A stretch of 64,000 nucleotides of DNA from Ciborinia camelliae (taxonomy: Eukaryota > Ascomycota > Leotiomycetes > Helotiales > Sclerotiniaceae): positions 1-64,000 of the forward strand of contig JANPYM010000007.1 of the NCBI GenBank assembly GCA_025890175.1. Direction: 5' to 3'. Under the pieces are notes generated by a model that did no database searches, was not told where the DNA came from, and saw only the letters and a list, made by a program, of their open reading frames with translations. A program made the position numbers and the translations under genes. Below, in pieces: positions 55,038 through 64,000 of the stretch (position 1 is its first letter; each line of letters begins with the position of its first letter).

Positions 55038-57841
55038 GTATTTAATATCCGCCCATATTTTTCCCTCGCCGGGCTTCTTTGGTGGCCATTTATAATTGTT
55101 GGTATGAACCTGGTGGGTTCAAAGTGTAAAGTACTTTTAGGCTATACTGGTGTATGTTGATAATGTTCTGATTTATTAAGCCAGGTTGTCTTGCCGCTGT
55201 ACACCCAAGTTTATGGTACAGACCGATTAATTAAAACATCATCGCCTCGATCTCATATCTTAGTCCTCTCCTCCTTCGTTAATAGACAGGGCAAGCTTTT
55301 CGGCTGCTTCAAGGAGTAATAATTGGTCGGGTGCGACAAGAGAAGACTATTCTTAGTTATGCGCAGGCGAAACAGGAGAACGGTCATTTGGTGGGGTCGT
55401 GATTCTGCGAGAACGTTTGACAATGAATTGTCGCTCCAAAATTCGGATGATTGGTTCATTTTTGGTACTTCAAGCCCAACTTCATGTACCCAGCGGCTCT
55501 TGGTATTATTGGCAGGTCCTCGGACATGAAGATAGGCCAGATGAACCAAAAAGATTGTGGGTCAATGGCGCGAGATTGTCCTAATGTGCAACCGCCAGAT
55601 CCTGTCACAACTTGTGGATATTGAGTGGGAGCGTCTCCAGATAGATAGACTTTAGAATTTTGGAGTTATCTTCCGCCGCTAAACCAAAGGTCTATGAGTG
55701 CCAGAAAAACAGAGATCCGTCCTTGCACTAATCTCATGGCGAGAGGTCCTACAGAGTATGTCAGCCGCGATAGACAACCAGTATAGAAGACTGGGTACTT
55801 ACCGCGGAAGAGCTTGTTGATGATGCTGATGCACGATACCCGATGATCGCGGTTGTTGTTAAACGCGGTGCGGATGTGGAGTAACAATATCGATACAGCC
55901 TCAGCGAGAGTACTGAGAGCTTCACTACATCGCTAATCTGCACATGCGCTGCATGTGCTTGTAGCTTTGCAGGCGTGGACAGATTTTGTCGTGGTTTAAA
56001 AGGACCTTAACTCTTAAGTGTATAATTGATCTCGTGGCTGGTACTGTGCTAATTCATGCAACGTTAGTTTAGTTATCATCACGGATATAGATAATAGGGA
56101 ACTTGCTCGATGTCTGCAATACGCAGAATATGCTGATTGAAAGCTGCGTGAAGTTGACGATAACGGAAACGAATATCTTGTGCAGTAATGCTCTTCTTTC
56201 TTTGGATTCTGAAACTTGGGAACCATGTATCCATCCATAAGATGAGCGAAATTTTCGAGTGAAATTTTCAAGGAGAGCGACATCAGCGGTATGGAGCTGC
56301 ATAGCCATAGTATGGACCACACGCAGTATACCACATGGTGATGTATATCCTGTACAATATGTTGGTTAGATTCAACTTTCAATATTTGCTATGCGGGAGC
56401 ACTAACCTAACCTATGTCCACCATATCTGAACAAGTTGGGTTGTTTTCATGGTATTGCTTCTGGAAGGTCTTGACTTGGAGTTCAGTGGTCATCATACGC
56501 TTAGCAGCAAGCTCAATGAATGCTAGCATCAGACTTGATACCTAGGTATGAACCTACTGTTGGCAACAGACTGACTTTCGGAGGCGCTTGAAAGTATAGC
56601 GTCAGGCTCTGTAGGAATAGGCTTATTAAGAAGTTTACCTTGAGTGAATAAGTATAAGTATAAGCACTTCAACATAGGATTGAGACTATACTTACACACA
56701 CAATAGCTTGGAGTTGAACAAATTATCCAGAGCTATTTCCAGGAAGAACCTTGGATCTAAGTCCAAAACTTGTGGTGGATGGGGTAGATTTTATCTGTTC
56801 CCAGACATCATACAACTGTTACTCTGTGTCGGAAAATTGATTCTCGGTGAAACTTTCTGTCTGGTAAGATGGGATTAGTACTTGCTCATGAGTTGGAGTC
56901 AAAAGAAAAGGACAGTCAGTCTTTGACGTTCAAGATCAAACAATCAAAACTGCTTGTGTTCACCATATCTGCAGCCTTTTTGGTGACCACAAAGATATAG
57001 CATCCAAGGACGGAAACAATAATGACAATAGATTTGAAGAACTGAGCACATATGAGAATGATGTGATAGATCTCTTTAATCTAGATCACGATTATACCAC
57101 CATGGATCTGGTTGTCTTGAAGACATCCGATCATGGGGGTTTTCGGTATATAAAGACCTGGTTGGAAACAAGATTTCTGGAATCTTTTGAAAGGGGGTAC
57201 AAGATCAGATTATCAACTCACCAGAGTATAATTCGACCATGACACATACTTTCTATTGAATATCAAAGCTGTATAGAACAAAAGAAAAATTGAATTGTAG
57301 GAAGAAGAGTAATTGAATTGTAGGAAGAAGAGTAATTGAATTGTAGGAAGAAGAGTATAGTGGTAACAAGAAGACTGGAAGGTTTAGCTGCAATACTAAT
57401 TGAGATTTGTGTGGGAAAACTTGAAGACGGTAAGGAAAACTCCGGGCAAAAAATCAGATTGGTTGATTTCTCAAGGAAACTTCTCCCTAACGATTTCTGG
57501 GCCATGATAATCGGCAATACTTCTTTGGTTGTTGGTACCTATTGAGAAGAGCAGCTCTCGAGCTTCAAGTTTGAAAACTACCAGCACCTAAGGTAGGTAC
57601 CCAATCTTCCTATGGTCAACACAGTATCTGTCTTGATGACTTTTCTTTAATAGCCACCAATACAACCCCTTGAAAGTATGTATTAATTTTGCGTCTTTTT
57701 ATCCCTTTGATCTTCACTGGTCAATCTTTTTCAAACCACCTACATGCAGATTGATACATGAATATATCAATTACTGACGACAATCTTATAGCTTTTCTGC
57801 AAGTCAATAACTCAGTCAAGTTTCTTCAAGCGTTTTAAGCC
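55038..57841. other. Gene-poor stretch
   Basis: It begins with the second copy of the GGTGGGTTCAAAGTG block. Minus-strand frames at 55549-55253 and 56382-56014 look weakly coding but show no known domain and no convincing splice sites; they may be gene relics. A 23-bp tandem repeat lies at 57288-57356. The last 300 bases are the leader of the F-box-like gene. Confidence 0.4.
57288..57356. repeat. 23-bp tandem repeat, 3 units
   Basis: Three perfect units of a 23-bp sequence whose core is TGAATTGTAGGAAGAAGAG. It is not in a gene. Confidence 0.95.
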
Positions 57842-58909
57842 ATGACTACAGTGACTACAGTTCTCCTCGGTAATGAGGGAGCTCAGCATAGACTTAAGGA
57901 ATATAAACTCGTAGTTAATGCTATAGTCTCAAGGGCCAGCCATAAAAACTTTAGAGGTACGATTGTCTTTCATTTTCAAGAAGTGGAATCTTATTCTAAC
58001 CACTGCTAAGTAGTCAGCGATGTCGTTACAGCCATTCCCGTTCCTGTTACTTCTAAATACCCGGACGAGATTTGGGGGCTTATTTACCAATTCTGCGATG
58101 TGGATACACTTAAGATTCTCCGCCTTACCAGCAAGAGAATGTCCGGCATTGCATTACGTTACTTAATTGAGTTTATACTGATCTTTGAGTTTCCTCTCGG
58201 AGAGTACAGTCGCTACAACCCCGTTATGGACTCTCTCATTTCGACTTGCCGTAAACATACAAGAAGCTTCACATACAAAACCGTTGGTCTTCGTTCCATC
58301 AATACTACCAAAAATGAGATAGCATTCGAGAATCGATGTTCTTTACCACAAATACACTATTTAGGCAACGCTCCGTGGCAGAAACTAACGCACCTTCGCC
58401 TTGATTATTTGTTCATCCATCCCGCCGATCTCCTCAAAGTTCTACAAATCAACGGTCGTACTCTCAAGACTGTTACCCTCTACAAGCCCACTCTTCGCGG
58501 TTGTAGAAGTTGGGTGCGCTTCTTCCGCACCTTGCGTCAATATCATGCTCAAGGAATCATGAATCTAAGCACTCTGGATCTAAAGGGCTGGTTGCAATGG
58601 ACTCACTCAGATTCTCACATGGGAGTCCTATCGACTGAGGAAACGGTCAACGGCGAGTCATATCCTTACAAGGTTTCTTGGATGATAATGCGGGGAAAAG
58701 AACGCGATGAATCTGGACGCAAAGTCTGGTCTAAGGACCCAAGCAAACACACTACTCTTCAAAAAGCCATGGAGAAGTACGTTATTGAGGGAGGGAAATT
58801 CTATTGGTTTCGCAAGGACTTCACTACATACGTGGGACCTCTTCAAGGCTTTGCGGTCGCAGAGGAGCAGGTTAGACGGGAGTGGTATCAGGATGGTTGG
58901 TACCTTTGA
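57842..58909 (+). CDS. F-box-like protein
   Basis: Exons 57842-57956 and 58011-58909 with a 54-nt intron give 337 residues. The N-terminal 50 residues carry no motif. The F-box-like motif YPDEIWGLIYQFCDVDTLKI followed by LRLTSKRMSGIALRYLI covers about residues 55-92. The rest has leucine-rich-like segments (LTHLRLDYLFIHPADLLKVL, LKTVTLYKPTL, LSTLDLKGW), as in fungal F-box proteins that use an LRR-type substrate arm. It may act as an SCF adaptor; the substrate is unknown. Intron and start are supported by frame continuity (the 5' exon alone has no stop). Confidence 0.78.
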
Positions 58910-61900
58910 GATCAACGATCTGGGTGTTGGAGCTGGGTGCATTGTGTGGGATGCTTGAGCTAAGCTGTTATGGGAAAAGGTTTATGTATGGTCTTTTGGT
59001 ATTGATTATTGTGGTAGAAGCTTTGAAATCTATTGTAGTACGTTCTTAATGTTCCTCTTAGCATAGCTTAATCTCAATTCCTGTCTCATAGTTCTCATCA
59101 GATCTTGATTCGATGGTAAACCATGAATTACAATGATCAGTGACTCTTGACCAAGGTGTTTGCTTTACTGTGTGCCGCTGTGTACTGACTTCGGATAATC
59201 AGGTTATTGACAAGCACTACCCGGGGTATTTCACCTCTCCGGGTGGTTTACCCTACCCTGCTGGATTCTACGGGGTGGTTACCCGCCGGGTTTTACCCCG
59301 GGTTACCCCGGGTCTACCCTACCCTTTGCCCAATTACTCTCTAACATTAACAGGTCATGTTACTTCATCTGCTTTCCAAAGTTGGCAGCTTTTGACACTC
59401 CGGTATAGCCATGTCGGTTGCTTCCTCTAGCCTACACATTAAGAAGGTTAAATATCTCACAAGTGTTTCCCCATTCTTCAGCTGTAATATCGACAAAATT
59501 TGAAGGACCTTCCACTCATTTTGCTTTTGTTGCCCTTGGAAATTAGAGGAGTCTGACTTTCCATTAGGATTATGGTCAAGATTCTAGCGTTTAACCTGCT
59601 GAAGAAGCTTCGATCGGCCATCACATCACACTCGTCATCTTTCTTCCGCCTTGAAGCATCGAAGGGGCCATAAAGTCAACTCCGACGTGAACAGCTACAA
59701 AGCCAGATAATAGCAGATCTACTACACCCATCTTTCTCCAAACACCAACTTCAAACTCCTTGCACAATTGTTTTGCACAAAACTCAGCTTTGTCCGCTAT
59801 GGAGGTATTGAAAGGTATTACCTACCAGTAAAACATCCACCGAAACTAACGCTGCGAAACATACACTTGTGACTTCGGTCGGGCTAGAAAAGCACCTGGA
59901 TACTAGAAACAACATAACCTGCATTGATTATTTCTGCACTGAACCAACATTACAATGAAACGAAGGGGTCAAGTTTCTGCTTGCTATCTACCAAGTCAAG
60001 CCTCCAAACTTAGAATCCGCATCATCTCACCAATCTCCCCATCTCCCTCTCGCCACTTACCATCAAGCAAACAGATCTATCTCCGATGAAATCACAGAGA
60101 AGGAGCACTCTTCACAGAAATATAAAAGCACTAGAACAACCAAACTGAAAGTGAAGACGAAGGATGCGCTAGCTTTCTGTCAGGACTATGATAAGAACGA
60201 AAACAGAGGATGAGTGTCAGTGTTAATCATACTGGAACAAGCATACTACCATTTCATTAACAAACGCTAATGTTGGCGAGGATGATCTTGAAGTAAGGGT
60301 ACAGACTCCCCTCGCCCAGATGCTAATGAGAATTATGTGGACTTGGTATTTGTATATCATCTCATCTTGTAAAAGATACCAGCTCAGCTTATACATGAGC
60401 CGATGCACTGCGATATATTTGAAGTACCTCAACCTACTGTCTGTATCCATGGACATTCTAAATATCTGAATTTATCAGTAAGATGAGAAGCCTACTGTAA
60501 ACCGAACACTGAACTTAGTGGTTCACTTCTCTTTGCCCCTATTTTCGTACTACTTCAATGTCCTTGTTCCTATAAAGAGGAGTTTGTGGGAGGTGGAAAG
60601 GAGTTGCAAACAATGCTACTCAAGGGCCATTCAAGGTTTTTCTGGTTGAAGTGATCAGAAGTTTTCCGCCTCGTCATCCACCATCGTCCTCATTATCAAG
60701 AAAGGCTTCCATCTTTTCATATGAATATCTTTGCCATAGAATTCATGTTCTAAGAAACCACTCTCATCTCACGAAAGATGATAGGATGGATGACTTCCGG
60801 TGTCCAAATTTGTATTGTATGACTCTTGCCATATTGGTGTAAGATAATCAGTGTCTTAGTCAATGCTTCTACTGGTATTAAACTGATACAAAGTCCTGTT
60901 TTCGAATTTAAGAAATTGGCAGGCATCTTGGAAGCTCCTATCATGGAAAACAGTCGTTGAGACTCCTCATCCCCTGTTGAGTCAACGTGCAACCCAAACT
61001 AGCAAGATAGTTGTTGGTCATTAATTGTTGATTTGGCTAACCATGTTCTCTTAAGTTCCCAAAATCTACGAATACTGTAGATCTACAACAAGCTGGGTGG
61101 GGGCTCTCGTACTTCAATTACTGAAATACGTACCGGGCTCTCAATAGCAACACTGACAAGGCATTCTCAAACTTTCAGCAATTTCTTGCTTGACGTCCAT
61201 CATACGATATGATTTCTATGAAAATATCAAAGTATGAGATAGTTGGTGATTGGCTAAACCTTCAATCAAAAATATTTGCACATGAGGATATAAGTTTTTT
61301 TTGAATTAGGTTACTATCGAGATACATGGCAATCGAAAGAATTACTCCTGAACCCCCAATTTTACAAGCTATTCCAGCTGTGGGTTTAGGCGCGAGGGAT
61401 GCATTCCAAAAGCCCAAGCCCATTAGCCATCAACCATCAACCCAAGAAATCAGACCACACCGCTCGAAGAACAGCCCACTTTAGCGATAGCACGTTATGT
61501 CACATGAAATAAATATAAATCATCACCTACTATCACCTACCATACCCAAGACGCCTCGGGAGTCAAATATCACATCATGATAGTGGCGTGAATTATCGCG
61601 ACCGGCCGAGTGAAAATCATTCTCAGACAAAGGAGAAAAAAGGAGAAAAACGTCAAGGACGAGAAACTGTCAGAAATAGATCTTGTTCCTGGTATCCGTA
61701 TTATTGCTGTGTTTGGATCAAATGTAGCAGGCGTAGTTAGACGGTCTTAATTGAGTTAGTTGCATCCCTAGGGCCACATGGATATATTATCTTATCAATA
61801 GAGGGATAGCTGAATTGAACCCCCCGCATTTCCCCTGTTGGGTGACTCGGTGAGACGAGATGGCTTCAAGCTAAGATACGTGTTTAGTCTCTCAAAACAC

Positions 61901-62756
61901 CTTTCCCCGCATTCATGCGGAGAAGTCCAAACCTTGTTTTGACAAAGGACGGAAAGCTTCCACTTCTACATGCAGAGCGCATTCCAAACTCGTGGTATTG
62001 GTTTTTTTTATCGAATGAATGAATACCTTCCATCCCAATATGGCGACTGCTTAGAACACACCATTAAAAGGGATTTCCCATGTAATGATGCGCTTCTCCA
62101 CGGAACCAAGATCAAAACCACGCCATATTGATATAATCCGAGTAAATTCCTACATTCCAATCTCAGCTGGGGGGGCGGATCCATCCACTCCACGATGCTA
62201 CCATACTTACATGCCTATCCCTTTTACTCCGGTTAATGCATATGCATGTTTTTAACTACTGGGAGGTGTCCTCCGCCATGTCCGCCGCCTTTGACCCGGT
62301 CTCTAACGTGTCTAACAAGTAGCTAGTACGTCAATAATCCACTTATTTAGTGGGTAGATCGGACGAAACAGTGACTATTCCATCATTCTGAAGTTAAGCC
62401 GGGAAAGTATATGTTCAATTAATCCAATGGCATTAAAGAGATAACAAAGAGGCTTTAAGGAAACGCAAGCTTTCGGCAGGCGTGACCGTCGATCAGGAGA
62501 AACGAAACATTCCTTGGAGGGGTTGGATAACTTCAATCCGACGGATCGTTTGTTTATTTTAACGGGTATATATTGAATGATTTCCATTCTTTCAAGACAT
62601 GTCCATTGTTCAATAACAATCGGAATCATAACATTACCTTGCATCTCAATACAATCATCACATCTCCATCTGAGGAACCTCAACTACTTCTAACCTCAAC
62701 AACCATCTATCAAAATATACACACCTATCACCCAAACTTCAAACACCGTATCTCAA
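58910..62756. other. Large intergenic stretch before alcohol dehydrogenase
   Basis: No supported gene in 3.8 kb. It contains a deleted hAT-family copy (59200-59332). Short frames (for example 60456-60223 and 60992-60750 on the minus strand) show no known features. The final 400 bases are C/T-rich with a TATATATTG at about 62565 and form the alcohol dehydrogenase promoter and leader. Confidence 0.5.
59200..59332. mobile_element. Internally deleted hAT-family copy
   Basis: CTCTCCGGGTGGTTTACCC, GGGGTGGTTACCCGCC and GGGTTACCCCGGGTCTACCC follow each other in the order of the subterminal parts of the element at 24604-25679, but the roughly 600-bp centre is missing. The ends (CAGGTTATTGACAAG, TTTGCCCAATTA) are degraded and no target duplication is visible. 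Confidence 0.65.
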
Positions 62757-63936
62757 ATGGAGAACCTTCCAACAGAACAATGGGCACAAGTTGTCGAAGA
62801 GACCGGAAAACGTAAGTCGGCCTATTTCAACCATACCTCTGCCCCAATACCAACTAACCCAACCCCCAGCCGTCGTCTACAAGAAGATACCTGTACAAAA
62901 ACCAGGACCCGATGAAGTTCTCGTCAACATCAAATTTTCCGGAGTGTGCCACACCGATTTACACGCCGTAAATGGCGATTGGCCATTAGACAGAAAACTC
63001 CCACTTGTCGGAGGTCACGAAGGTGCCGGCGTCGTAGTAGCTGTTGGCAGTCTAGTTGAAGATGTTAAGATTGGCGATCATGCTGGTGTAAAGGTAAGTC
63101 GATTTTCATCTTCCCAACAATTCATTCGTATCTCACCGAGGTACTAATTCAACATAAAGTGGCTCAATGGAAGTTGTCTCGCATGTGATTTCTGTCAACA
63201 AGCCGACGAACCCTTATGCTCCAAAGCCCTGCTCTCAGGCTATACAGTCGATGGAACATTCCAACAATACTGTATTGCCAAGGCGGCACACGTTGCGCGC
63301 ATACCAAAGGAATGCGATCTCGAAGCCATCGCACCCGTTCTCTGCGCCGGTATCACCGTCTACAAAGGCCTCAAAGAATCCGGAGTGCGTCCTGGTCAAA
63401 CCGTCGCGATTGTTGGTGCCGGAGGCGGATTAGGTTCTCTCGCTTGCCAGTATGCCAAAGCTATGGGTCTGGATATCATTGCCATTGATGGAGGAGTCGA
63501 GAAGGAAAGAATGACCAAGGAATTGGGTGCGCACCATTACGTTGACTTTATGTCGAGCAAGAACTTGGTCAATGATGTTAAAGCTGCTACACGTGACGGA
63601 CTTGGACCACACGCTGTCATTTTGGTTGCTGTTAACGAGAAGCCATTCCAGCAAGCTGCAGAATATGTTCGACCCCGAGGTACTGTTGTCGCCATTGGTC
63701 TTCCAGCTGGTGCTTATCTTCGTGCGCCTGTTTTCGAGTCGGTGGTCAAGATGATCACTATCAAGGGATCCTATGTTGGTAACCGCCAAGATTCTGCTGA
63801 GGCTATTGAGTTCTTCAGACGAGGTCTTATTAAGGCTCCATATAAGACTTGTGGTTTGAGCGAGTTGCAGAAGGTTTATGATATGATGCACGAGGGCAAG
63901 ATTGTCGGACGATATGTTGTTGATACCAGCAAGTGA
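62757..63936 (+). CDS. Zinc-dependent alcohol dehydrogenase (ADH1-type)
   Basis: Exons 62757-62811, 62870-63093 and 63160-63936 (introns 58 and 66 nt) give 351 residues, the usual size of fungal ADH1. Catalytic zinc ligands are Cys45 ([14 protein letters not shown]), His68 (GGHEGAG) and Cys155 ([14 protein letters not shown]). Structural zinc ligands are Cys99, 102, 105 and 113 (SCLACDFC ... PLCS). The Rossmann motif is [19 protein letters not shown]. The enzyme interconverts acetaldehyde and ethanol with NAD(H) in the cytosol. No mitochondrial presequence is present. Confidence 0.96.
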
Positions 63937-64000
63937 TTAGATGAATTATTTTGGGAAGCGTAACGGAATGGTTATCGGCGTGCGACATGGGGTCGATGGG

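Noticed and set aside
1..64000. CRISPR arrays, operons, riboswitches, tRNA or rRNA genes
   Set aside because: Direct repeats found are tandem without spacers, genes are intron-containing and monocistronic, and no tRNA-like or rRNA-like sequence was noticed by eye; a tRNA scan would be needed to be sure.

Overview
The window looks like a chromosomal segment of a filamentous ascomycete (Pezizomycotina, plausibly Leotiomycetes). The evidence is short GT-AG introns of about 46-120 nt, monocistronic genes on both strands, fungal-specific families (2EXR, F-box-like, fungal DyP peroxidase, DHA2-type MFS, galactose oxidase) and AT-rich blocks carrying the all-transition signature of repeat-induced point mutation (RIP). 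I cannot name the species from the sequence alone.

Region 1-5.9 kb is an AT-rich, RIP-degraded retroelement block. Embedded beside it is a tandem pair of small secreted proteins with ten cysteines each and an intron at the same codon. Region 6-20 kb is genic: a broken 2EXR gene, an App1-type phosphatidate phosphatase, a DyP-type haem peroxidase divergently placed from a secreted galactose oxidase, and a secreted protein carrying fourteen perfect Asn-Ser-Ser repeats. Region 20-31 kb is a mobile-element compartment. It holds two decayed paralogues of another small secreted protein, one of them interrupted by a hAT-type MITE that supplies the present stop codon. It also holds two relatives of a second hAT family (one contains a nested palindromic MITE and a solo LTR) and two paralogous RING-H2 genes.

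Region 32-51.6 kb is mostly conserved: an F-box-like protein, a DHA2-type MFS transporter, a RING protein with an Asp zinc ligand, cytochrome b5, actin-capping protein alpha, an RBR ubiquitin ligase preceded by a 14-bp minisatellite, a single-pass membrane protein and a three-AT-hook zinc-finger protein. Region 51.6-62.7 kb is gene-poor, with repeats and one F-box-like gene. The window ends in a zinc alcohol dehydrogenase.

Functional themes: (1) secreted, effector-like genes sit next to transposon debris, several of them broken; (2) a galactose oxidase that makes H2O2 faces a peroxidase that consumes it; (3) six genes look like ubiquitin-ligase or substrate-adaptor genes. Exon boundaries were deduced by hand from splice consensus, frame continuity and protein-family conservation; there is no transcript evidence.
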